Source: an uncultured Collinsella sp. (GTDB taxonomy: Bacteria > Actinomycetota > Coriobacteriia > Coriobacteriales > Coriobacteriaceae). From it: DNA of 6,748 nt. Each line of letters opens with the position of its first letter. Within the stretch, counting starts at the first letter, position 1. The position numbers were made by a program, and so were the translations under genes. The notes under the pieces are model-generated. The model was not told where the DNA came from and ran no database searches. It saw nothing but the letters and a program-made list of their open reading frames with translations. Location of the stretch: assembly GCA_938045085.1 (NCBI GenBank), contig CALINZ010000220.1:1-6748 (forward strand), in the 5' to 3' direction. Of the stretch, positions 1 through 5,150 are shown one piece after another.

Positions 1-1
1 T

Positions 2-715
2 TCGCGCGAAATCAGCCCATACGAGCCGGCCGTCATCACCGTCGGCGAGCTGCATGGCGGAACCGCGCGCAACGTTATCGCCGGCACGGCCTACCTCGCC
101 GGCACAGTGCGCACCTACGGCGATTCGACCCACGAGGAAATGCCGGAGCTCATGCGCCGCATCGTGGAGCATACCGCGGCAGCCCTGGGCGCCGAGGCAG
201 AGCTCACCGACTACACCATCGCCAACTACAAGGTCGAAAACGACGCCGCCTCGAGCGAGCGCTGCCGTCAGGCTGTAATCAAGTGCCTGGGCCCCACCGG
301 CCAAGGCCATTATCGCGGCACGCTTTCGGGCGAGGATTTTTCGGAGTACCTGCGTCGCGTACCGGGCGTGCTCGCCTTTGTAGGTACGCGCAACCCCAAG
401 ATTGGCGCCACGTACGCCCAACATTCCTGCTTCTACAAGATCGACGAGACCGTGCTGGCAAAGGGCTCCATGGTGGCCGCCCAGTATGCTATCGACTTTT
501 TGGCCGAGCCCACGCAAGAGGAGCTCGACGGCCCCGCGATTACCGCGGTCGCCGAAATCAACCCCGATCTGGCCGCCAAGTTGCGCTCTGCCAAAGCGAC
601 GACCGCCGAGGCTCGCGACGCCATCCATGATGCCCGAACGGCTCGCCATGCCGCGATCAAGGGCATCCACGACGCACGCGCTGCTGCACGCCGTGAGGAG
701 AAGCACGACGAGTAG
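2..715 (+). CDS. M20-family (M20D-type) amidohydrolase, C-terminal part, cut by window edge
   Basis: The reading frame is open from base 2 to the TAG at 713-715, giving 237 residues; the N-terminal half, with most metal ligands, lies outside the window. Visible family signs are the end of the lid/dimerisation domain (GELHGGTARNVIAGTA, then GTVRTYG) and the return to the catalytic domain (SGEDFSEYL, then AQHSCFYKIDE). The histidine at visible residue 141 (bases 422-424) matches the C-terminal metal-binding His of M20D enzymes. These are cytosolic, metal-dependent enzymes that hydrolyse N-acyl or aminoacyl amide bonds; the substrate cannot be told from this fragment. The catalytic domain should end near AIDFL. 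About 65 further residues follow, ending in an Ala/Arg-rich, probably helical tail containing a 14-residue duplication. An internal GTG at 107 is not the start, because the frame and family homology continue upstream of it. The gene converges on the minus-strand gene at 838. Confidence 0.88.
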   Translation, partial: SREISPYEPAVITVGELHGGTARNVIAGTAYLAGTVRTYGDSTHEEMPELMRRIVEHTAAALGAEAELTDYTIANYKVENDAASSERCRQAVIKCLGPTGQGHYRGTLSGEDFSEYLRRVPGVLAFVGTRNPKIGATYAQHSCFYKIDETVLAKGSMVAAQYAIDFLAEPTQEELDGPAITAVAEINPDLAAKLRSAKATTAEARDAIHDARTARHAAIKGIHDARAAARREEKHDE

Positions 716-750
716 TCGTCACACCCATTCATAACAGCCTGGCTAAAGCA

Positions 751-788
751 GAGCGGGGGCGGACGTATCGAAACGTCCGCCTCCGCTC
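751..788. terminator. Strong hairpin between convergent genes, probable bidirectional terminator
   Basis: The left arm (751-766, GAGCGGGGGCGGACGT) pairs with the right arm (773-788) along 16 bp, with a single G-T wobble and a 6-base loop (ATCGAA). It sits 36 bases past the plus-strand amidohydrolase stop and 50 bases past the minus-strand stop at 838. On the plus strand it is followed only by ATTCTTC and on the minus strand by TGCTTT, so the T-tracts are weak. The position between convergent stops and the stem length make a two-way terminator the best reading. Confidence 0.7.
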
Positions 789-837
789 ATTCTTCAAGCG
801 CTATTTCTAGCCCGTCCCCAAATAGCAGGCGGCGTGG

Positions 838-2121
838 CTACTCGTCCTGAGACTCCTCGTCGGAGCTTGGCTCGGACGCCGGCTCAGGTGCAGGTGCCGG
901 CTCAGGCTCAGGCTCAGGTGCAGGCTCGGACTCAGATGCCGTCTCAGGCTCGGGCGCCGGCTCAGGCTCGGGCGCCGGTTCAGGCTCGGGCGCCGGCGAA
1001 GCATCCGGAGCGCTGTAATCCGAAGGAGCGGACTTCTTCTCGAAAGGCAACACAAAAGTCAGGACGTCGTCCTTATCCTCATCGGCCCACTCGCTTGCAT
1101 AGCGTGCGGCCCAATAGCCAACGGCACGGTGCTTGAGCATCTTTCCAAAGACCGTAAGAAATACGGTGACGAAAGCGACCAGCACCAAGAACAGCACGAG
1201 CGTGACGCCACCGCCGGTAACAATTGCCTCAATACCCGTAGGACGATAGTAGTAGCTATACATACCGACAGAGGCAATGGCGCCAAAGACGACCGTCAAG
1301 ATCCATGTGACAACATTGGCGACCAGGCCCGTCAAAAACTCGGGAAGGAACGAAGCGCAGAACAGCTTGGTCTTGTTGTGCTTAAAGGCCGCCCAGACCT
1401 TATCGAGCGAAAACGCGCTCTCGACGCGACCGGTCACCGCAAAGTGCATCACGGCGATGTCGGCGAACATCTTAAAGAAGACACCCAGAATCGCCGAGGC
1501 AATCAGCGCCAGGACAAGCAGGCCGAGCGAACCGAACAGCGCAGCCTCGAGCGCATAGGAGCCATAGTAGGAGTACGAGCCTGCGGCACCAAGCGCCACG
1601 CCCTCCACCAGCGAAAGCACTACACCGATAACGGGAATGGCAGCGATAACCTCGAGCACGACCGAAATAACGCTCGAAAAGACTCCGAGACCAAACGACG
1701 TGGAACGCATCAGCGGACGATCCATGCCGTCATCGATCTTAAGCGACAGATCGCGACCCCACTCGATGCCAAAGCCGGAACCGCACACGCTCGCAATGCA
1801 AGCTGCCAAAAAGCCGATGGCAGCCGCAATGCCGCCAATAACGGGAATAAACAACACGAGCACCGACACAACGCAAATCAGCGCCGGCAAAAACGCGATT
1901 TGGCATACACGCTGAAGCACGCCCGGGGTCTTGGTCATATCCTGGAACGCCTGAACCACACAGCCCTTTGGCGCATTCGCCACGGGCGGTTGCGGAACAA
2001 ACTGCTGGGGCTGAGGCTGTCCCTGGGGAGCGGGGCCAGCGGCACCGGCATTAGGAGCACCACACACGCCGCAGAACTTGTCGTTATCGCCCATAGGGGC
2101 GCCACACTGCGAGCAGAACAT
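838..2121 (-). CDS. Zinc-ribbon, DUF4013-type multi-pass membrane protein with Pro-Glu repeat tail
   Basis: This 427-residue protein has a composite layout. An N-terminal zinc ribbon carries two CxxC knuckles (C3/C6 and C17/C20, in CSQCG and CGVCG). A Gln/Pro-rich linker follows (about 30-50), then a hydrophobic region (about 75-335) with several membrane segments. That region shows DUF4013-like signs: GRDLSLKIDDGMDRPL (122-137), AVTGRVESAFSLDKVWAAF (228-246) and a terminal KHRAVGYWAARY. The tail (about 366-427) is almost entirely Pro, Glu and Ala in PEPEPA-type units ending in Ser/Asp/Glu. The frame is open further upstream to 2205, but I chose the ATG at 2119-2121 because the zinc ribbon begins there and GAAGGG lies 9 bases ahead; the ATG three codons earlier abuts that site. 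No enzymatic motif is visible. Function is unknown: a membrane protein whose ribbon and tail probably face the same side. It is the last gene of the minus-strand run. Confidence 0.85.
   Translation of the reverse strand: MFCSQCGAPMGDNDKFCGVCGAPNAGAAGPAPQGQPQPQQFVPQPPVANAPKGCVVQAFQDMTKTPGVLQRVCQIAFLPALICVVSVLVLFIPVIGGIAAAIGFLAACIASVCGSGFGIEWGRDLSLKIDDGMDRPLMRSTSFGLGVFSSVISVVLEVIAAIPVIGVVLSLVEGVALGAAGSYSYYGSYALEAALFGSLGLLVLALIASAILGVFFKMFADIAVMHFAVTGRVESAFSLDKVWAAFKHNKTKLFCASFLPEFLTGLVANVVTWILTVVFGAIASVGMYSYYYRPTGIEAIVTGGGVTLVLFLVLVAFVTVFLTVFGKMLKHRAVGYWAARYASEWADEDKDDVLTFVLPFEKKSAPSDYSAPDASPAPEPEPAPEPEPAPEPETASESEPAPEPEPEPAPAPEPASEPSSDEESQDE
943..996 (-). repeat. Three 18-bp tandem repeats encoding PAPEPE units
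   Basis: On the plus strand the unit CTCAGGCTCGGGCGCCGG occurs at 943-960 and 961-978, and again at 979-996 with one change (TTCAGG...). Read on the minus strand each unit adds six residues of the Pro-Ala-Pro-Glu-Pro-Glu type to the tail of the zinc-ribbon/DUF4013 protein. A degenerate 6-bp version (CTCAGG-like) continues around 899-930. Gain or loss of whole units keeps the frame, so tail length may vary between strains. Confidence 0.85.
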
Positions 2122-2130
2122 CGAAATCAT

Positions 2131-2136
2131 CCCTTC
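2131..2136 (-). promoter_or_regulatory. Ribosome binding site that fixes the zinc-ribbon gene start
   Basis: Minus-strand GAAGGG lies 9 bases before the ATG at 2119-2121. It directly touches the alternative ATG at 2128-2130, leaving no spacer for that codon. This supports the start that places the zinc ribbon at the extreme N-terminus and argues against the longer reading to 2205. Confidence 0.6.
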
Positions 2137-2182
2137 GTATCTTGAGCGAATCACCTGGATCGCAAACGATGTCTTTGGCATC

Positions 2183-2213
2183 ATTATCACCCAATGTGAG
2201 TTCAAATACTCAA
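2183..2213 (-). promoter_or_regulatory. Possible promoter for the zinc-ribbon gene
   Basis: In the 150-base gap after the YitT-family gene, the minus strand shows GATAAT (2183-2188) as a -10 candidate and TTGAGT (2208-2213) as a -35 candidate, about 60 bases before the start codon. The 19-base spacer is longer than ideal, so this is tentative. The gap size itself supports a separate promoter. No clear terminator for the upstream gene is seen in this gap. Confidence 0.3.
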
Positions 2214-2271
2214 AGATGACCGATTTGCAAGGTACACGGCGCCAGCAGGCGGTTCGTTGAATACGTCCGCG

Positions 2272-3294
2272 TTAGTTCGTACCGCGGAAACCCTTGCCGA
2301 CGATCTCGGAGCTGTCGACAATCGTGATAAAGGCACCCGGATCGACTTCGCGCGCATAGCGGCGCAGCTGCACGGCCTCGCGACGGCTTAGCACGCTCAT
2401 GATCACCGTCACGCACTTGCCCGAGAAGGCACCGTAGCCGCGACTGATGGTCGCTGTGCGGTTGAGATGCTTGACGATAAACTCCTCGACCTTAAGGGGT
2501 TCGGAACAAATGACTGTGCAGACCTTACGAAGGTGAATGCTCTCGATGGCCTTGTCGACCACAAGCGTCTTGGCAAACAGGCCGAGCACGCAATACAGAC
2601 CGACACGCGGGCCATACAAAAAGGCCGCGATGGCCACGATGCCGATATCGACCAGTAGCAGGGCGCGGCCAATCTCGAGCGTGGTGCGGCGTTTGAGGAT
2701 CATAGCGAGAATGTCCGTGCCACCCGTCGAGGCGCCGATGTCAAAGACGATGGCACTGCCGAGCGCCGGCAAGATGACGGCAAAGCACAGGTCGAGCCAC
2801 ATATCACCCGTCAGAGAGACATCGGTCGGAATGAAGAGCTCAAACAGCGAAACATAGGCCGAAAGCGCAAACGAGGCGAAGACGCTCCACAGGATTGCAT
2901 TGCGCTCCAAAAAGATAAAGCCCAAGACGACGAGAACCGCGTTGATAATCCACATAAAAACGCCGACGGGCAGGGTCGGGAACAGCGTGGACAGAATGAC
3001 CGACACGCCCGAGGTGCCGCCAAAAGCAAAGTGATTAGGGGTTTTAAACGCAACGATGGCGAAGGCCGTAAGAATCAGGCCCAGATTGAGCTCGGCAAAA
3101 AAGCGCGGGAAGCCCGGCTCCTGGCTGCGCTTTTGACCGACACGCTCGCCGCGCTCGATATCGGTGCGATCAACCACGCGCTCCATCGGCACCACGGGAG
3201 GACGATGCACCTCCTCGGCAGCACGCGATGCCGCCTCTGCCGCGGCGGCCTCAATCGCCCATGCCTTGCTTTCTGTTTCGTGCTCGTCGGCCAT
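2272..3294 (-). CDS. YitT family membrane protein (YitT plus DUF2179 domains)
   Basis: The 340-residue protein has a charged, Ala/Glu-rich N-terminal extension (about 1-65), a membrane region (about 68-250) and a C-terminal soluble DUF2179 domain (about 255-336). YitT-family signs are GGTSGVS (92-98) in the first membrane hairpin, GASTGGTDILAMIL (187-200), and the closing pattern DPGAFITIVDSSEIVGKGF (318-336). Family members are predicted inner-membrane proteins of unknown biochemical role, common in Gram-positive bacteria; transport has been suggested by homology only. At 340 residues it is longer than the usual 280-290 or so, and the excess is the N-terminal extension. The ATG at 3292-3294 is preceded by GAGGGG (3303-3308) with an 8-base spacer. 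It lies 208 bases beyond the Asp23 gene and is separated from it by hairpins, so it is probably its own transcription unit. Confidence 0.92.
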   Translation of the reverse strand: MADEHETESKAWAIEAAAAEAASRAAEEVHRPPVVPMERVVDRTDIERGERVGQKRSQEPGFPRFFAELNLGLILTAFAIVAFKTPNHFAFGGTSGVSVILSTLFPTLPVGVFMWIINAVLVVLGFIFLERNAILWSVFASFALSAYVSLFELFIPTDVSLTGDMWLDLCFAVILPALGSAIVFDIGASTGGTDILAMILKRRTTLEIGRALLLVDIGIVAIAAFLYGPRVGLYCVLGLFAKTLVVDKAIESIHLRKVCTVICSEPLKVEEFIVKHLNRTATISRGYGAFSGKCVTVIMSVLSRREAVQLRRYAREVDPGAFITIVDSSEIVGKGFRGTN

Positions 3295-3383
3295 TACGGC
3301 AACCCCTCGTTAACAATTTGGAAACAATGCGCCCATTAGGGTAACGCGGAACGCGACGATTGCAACCCCTAGTTAGACGAGCG

Positions 3384-3407
3384 GTATGCCCACATCGGGG
3401 GGCATAC
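3384..3407. repeat. Short inverted repeat (hairpin) upstream of the YitT-family gene
   Basis: GTATGCCC (3384-3391) pairs perfectly with GGGCATAC (3400-3407) across an 8-base loop. There is no T-tract on either side. It lies 4 bases from the larger hairpin at 3412-3449, so the two may act together at the end of the Asp23 operon. It could instead be an operator for the YitT-family gene, since it lies upstream of that gene's start. Confidence 0.45.
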
Positions 3408-3411
3408 AAAT

Positions 3412-3449
3412 AACGGCCGGCCACGCTTTTGCTTGCGCGGTCGGCCGTT
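3412..3449 (-). terminator. Probable terminator of the amaP-DUF2273-asp23 operon
   Basis: The arms 3412-3426 and 3435-3449 form a 15-bp stem with one mismatch and one G-T wobble around an 8-base loop (AAGCAAAA on the minus strand). Read on the minus strand it is followed by ATTTGT, a short T-rich stretch. It begins about 54 bases past the stop of the Asp23 gene. No plus-strand gene ends here, so termination of the minus-strand operon is the natural role. Confidence 0.6.
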
Positions 3450-3473
3450 TAACGTTTTCGCAGATAAAGCCTG

Positions 3474-3498
3474 CCAAAACAAACCTGTCCCTTTTTGG
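3474..3498 (-). repeat. REP-like palindromic element, copy 1 (GGGACAGGTT core)
   Basis: On the minus strand, CCAAAA and TTTTGG arms (3493-3498 and 3474-3479) enclose a 13-base loop containing GGGACAGGTT (plus strand AACCTGTCCC, 3482-3491). It begins 4 bases past the TAA of the Asp23 gene. The same 10-base core in the same orientation, also just behind a minus-strand stop codon, recurs at 6101-6110 with different arms. Shared core with unlike but self-complementary arms suggests a dispersed element family and not a gene-specific terminator. Confidence 0.55.
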
Positions 3499-3502
3499 AA
3501 GG

Positions 3503-4024
3503 TTACTCGTGCTGGCTGGTGCGGTGCTCGTACTCCTCGGGGGTGATGACGTCCTCGATGCGCAGGTTGACGCCCGCCACCTCAAGGCCGGTCATCGCGG
3601 CAAGGCGCTCGGTGACACGTGCCTTGACATCGTCGAAGATCGCGGGCGCATAGGCGCCGTACTCGATAATGACGGAGATGTTGACGACCACGCGATTGTC
3701 ATCGGTGACCTCAACCGTCACGCCCTTGGTCAGATTCTCGGCACCAAACTGCTCCTGCACAAAGTGCATAAGGTTACCCTTCATGCCCAGGACGTGCGGC
3801 ACCTCGCGGGTGGCCATGGCGACGATCTTCTCGATCACACCGTTGGAATAGGTCAGCGAGTCCTCGGACTCGTCTGTTTCCTCATCATCCTCGTCCGCGT
3901 CATCGGCGGACTCGGCCTCGACGAGCGCCTCATCCTCGAGCGTCACATCCTCGGCTTCGGCGACGGCCGCCTCGTTCTCCTCGAGCTCGGTATCGGCCAC
4001 ATCGACCTTCGTATTAAAAGCCAT
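3503..4024 (-). CDS. Asp23/Gls24 family envelope stress response protein
   Basis: The 173-residue protein carries an Asp23/Gls24 (DUF322) domain from about residue 57 to 163. Visible segments are YSNGVIEKIVAMATREVPHV (59-78), VTVEVTDDNRVVVNISVIIEYG (102-123, a strand pair) and GLEVAGVNLRIEDVI (146-160). In Staphylococcus aureus Asp23 is an abundant soluble protein held at the membrane by AmaP, and its loss triggers a cell-wall stress response; the same role is inferred here. The N-terminal tail (11-57) has 25 Asp or Glu residues, and no Lys or Arg occurs between residues 7 and 65, which is unusual for the family. The ATG at 4022-4024 has a near-perfect AAGGAGG four bases ahead (4029-4035), suggesting high translation. 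It is the third gene of the operon, 44 bases after the DUF2273 gene, and is followed by hairpins at 3474-3498 and 3412-3449. Confidence 0.93.
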   Translation of the reverse strand: MAFNTKVDVADTELEENEAAVAEAEDVTLEDEALVEAESADDADEDDEETDESEDSLTYSNGVIEKIVAMATREVPHVLGMKGNLMHFVQEQFGAENLTKGVTVEVTDDNRVVVNISVIIEYGAYAPAIFDDVKARVTERLAAMTGLEVAGVNLRIEDVITPEEYEHRTSQHE

Positions 4025-4068
4025 GGTTCCTCCTTATGCCTGCCGCGGATGCGACAGTCGAATACATA

Positions 4069-4446
4069 TTAGCGGCCGCTAAACAGACGGCCGAAGAAGT
4101 TGACGATCCCGTTTTCGCCGTCGCGAATTTGGCCGATCACGGCGCCGATCAGCACGAAGAATGCAATGACGAGCGTGTCCCACAGGCCGAGCGTGAGCAC
4201 CAACACGGCAAGGATAAAGCCAGCGACGGCACCGAGCGTGGTGTTGGGATGACGCACAGCATAGCTCCAGATGGCAGCGCCCGTACCCTTGATGAGACCC
4301 ATAGCCTCGTCAAAATCCGCGGCCGCCGCGTCTTGTAACTCAGTTGCCTCTGCTTTGGAATCAACAGGTTCGTTCGCCGGCGTGGCGCTCTGGTCAATCG
4401 TCAGGCGCGGCGTACGAGCGGTCTTATCTTGATTGGTATCACTCAC
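4069..4446 (-). CDS. DUF2273 family small membrane protein of the Asp23 locus
   Basis: From the GTG at 4444-4446 this is a 125-residue protein. Residues 1-65 are polar and mostly Ala/Asp/Glu-rich. Two adjacent hydrophobic segments follow (about 70-88 and 90-106, containing LGAVAGFILAVLVLTLGLWD), ending in a conserved-looking IGQIRDGENGIVNFFGRLFSGR tail (split here only by position 106-125). This layout and the location between amaP-like and asp23 genes match DUF2273 proteins, which are usually about 60-80 residues, so the N-terminal extension is extra. The frame is open upstream to 4659, but that part overlaps the amaP-like gene, and GGAGG sits 6 bases before the GTG. The start overlaps the amaP-like stop by 8 bases (GTGAGTGA), pointing to translational coupling. 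Biochemical function is unknown; a membrane partner of the Asp23 complex is inferred from the locus. Confidence 0.87.
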   Translation of the reverse strand: MSDTNQDKTARTPRLTIDQSATPANEPVDSKAEATELQDAAAADFDEAMGLIKGTGAAIWSYAVRHPNTTLGAVAGFILAVLVLTLGLWDTLVIAFFVLIGAVIGQIRDGENGIVNFFGRLFSGR

Positions 4447-4984
4447 CGGAAACCTCCACGGTCTGGACGGTAGTCTTGGACGGCAAAAAACGGACGCGCG
4501 TGGTCGTACCCGGCGTGCCGAGCATGGTGTCGCAAGCTTCCTCGATGCGCTGCTGCATCGCGGTAGCCAGAGATGCCACGTCCTTATCGTCAAGCGCGAT
4601 AGCCTCGACCTTAAAACGGACATGCGAATCGTCGGAACCTTGGACGCGGGCCTCGACATGCTCGATCATCACGCGATCGTCGCGCTCTGCAGCAGCCCTG
4701 GCGCACGAAGAAAGCGCCGCGAGCGTGACCTCGATATTGCGCTCCCCCGCCGGATGCACGCAGGACGGCTCGCGACGAGCAAACATCAGGCGGAAGAAGC
4801 TTACCAGCACGCCAATCGCCACAACTCCGCCGCATGCCGTCACGACAATGCGCGGCATGGGGTCGCGCATCAGCAGCATAAAGCGATACGTATACGGCCC
4901 CCAAAACTGGCAGACAAGCGTACCCAGCGCCACGATGGTGGCGGCAAGATACACGATCGCTAGGGCTCGTTTGAGTACGCGCAC
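4439..4984 (-). CDS. amaP: AmaP-like alkaline shock response membrane anchor protein
   Basis: The 181-residue protein starts with a short basic segment and two predicted membrane helices (about 7-27 and 44-67). These are followed by a cytoplasmic domain (about 80-175) whose strand and helix pattern resembles a divergent Asp23-like fold (ERNIEVTLAALSSCARAAAE and HVRFKVEAIALDDKDVASLA regions). This is the AmaP layout. In S. aureus AmaP anchors Asp23 at the membrane, and gene order amaP-DUF2273-asp23 is identical here. The start is GTG at 4982-4984, with minus-strand AAGGGAG (4991-4997) 6 bases ahead. Sequence identity to named AmaP proteins cannot be measured here, so the name rests on topology plus locus order. 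It is the first gene of the operon and overlaps the next by 8 bases. A TATAAT box about 50 bases upstream is the likely promoter. Confidence 0.8.
   Translation of the reverse strand: MRVLKRALAIVYLAATIVALGTLVCQFWGPYTYRFMLLMRDPMPRIVVTACGGVVAIGVLVSFFRLMFARREPSCVHPAGERNIEVTLAALSSCARAAAERDDRVMIEHVEARVQGSDDSHVRFKVEAIALDDKDVASLATAMQQRIEEACDTMLGTPGTTTRVRFLPSKTTVQTVEVSGE
4453..4457 (-). promoter_or_regulatory. Ribosome binding site that fixes the DUF2273 GTG start
   Basis: Minus-strand GGAGG lies 6 bases ahead of the GTG at 4444-4446, inside the last codons of the amaP-like gene. It selects this GTG over upstream in-frame codons, which would place a long, basic, non-homologous stretch on the protein. 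Confidence 0.7.
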
Positions 4985-5034
4985 GCGGCGCTCCCTTCAA
5001 ATCTCGGCTCTCGAAATGCAAAACGGTTCGCATC

Positions 5035-5040
5035 ATTATA
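5035..5040 (-). promoter_or_regulatory. Consensus -10 box for the amaP-DUF2273-asp23 operon
   Basis: The minus strand reads TATAAT, a perfect sigma-70-type -10 hexamer, about 50 bases before the amaP-like GTG. It overlaps the T-tract of the yebC terminator by one base (TTTTATAAT). The -35 position falls within the terminator hairpin; the best hexamer at a 17-base spacer is TAGAGC, which is poor. A factor-assisted or alternative promoter is possible. Confidence 0.55.
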
Positions 5041-5081
5041 AAAGAGCCGGGTCCGGTGCTCTACGCACGCGGATCCGGCTC
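5040..5081 (-). terminator. Rho-independent terminator of yebC
   Basis: Arms 5044-5055 and 5070-5081 pair over 12 bp (one non-Watson-Crick position: G-U on the plus strand, A-C on the minus strand), and an inner GTGC/GCAC stem (5056-5059 with 5065-5068) extends it with a single unpaired base and a 5-base loop. Read on the minus strand the stem ends in GGCTC followed directly by TTTT (5043-5040). It lies 70 bases past the yebC stop. This is the most classical intrinsic terminator in the window. Confidence 0.82.
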
Positions 5082-5150
5082 ATCTATTCCACGAGGCTTG
5101 CATGCTCGCTTCATTATGCCCAGATATGCACGGCTTAACCCGTGTGGGCG

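Noticed and set aside
1129..2145. Long open frame of 338 codons on the plus strand opposite the zinc-ribbon gene.
   Set aside because: Its translation is rich in His, Arg, Asn and Gln with no hydrophobic core or motif, typical of an antisense shadow in GC-rich DNA. The minus-strand frame has clear domains and a ribosome binding site.
3338..3365. TTGCAA and TACCCT on the minus strand as a YitT gene promoter.
   Set aside because: The 16-base spacer is acceptable but TACCCT matches the -10 consensus poorly, so I did not list it as a feature.
3299..3370. Nine-base direct repeat GCAACCCCT at 3299-3307 and 3362-3370, one copy overlapping the YitT gene ribosome binding site.
   Set aside because: It is short, only two copies exist, and one copy is explained by the Shine-Dalgarno sequence. 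A regulatory role cannot be separated from chance.
4071..4080. Ten-base palindrome AGCGGCCGCT at the end of the DUF2273 gene.
   Set aside because: It lies within the last codons (Ser-Gly-Arg) and is easily produced by GC-rich coding sequence; no partner copy is present.
5118..5149. Interrupted inverted repeat (GCCCA...CACGG / CCGTG-TGGGC) just past the yebC stop.
   Set aside because: The stem is split by a 6-base bulge and has no T-tract; the clear terminator at 5040-5081 explains termination.
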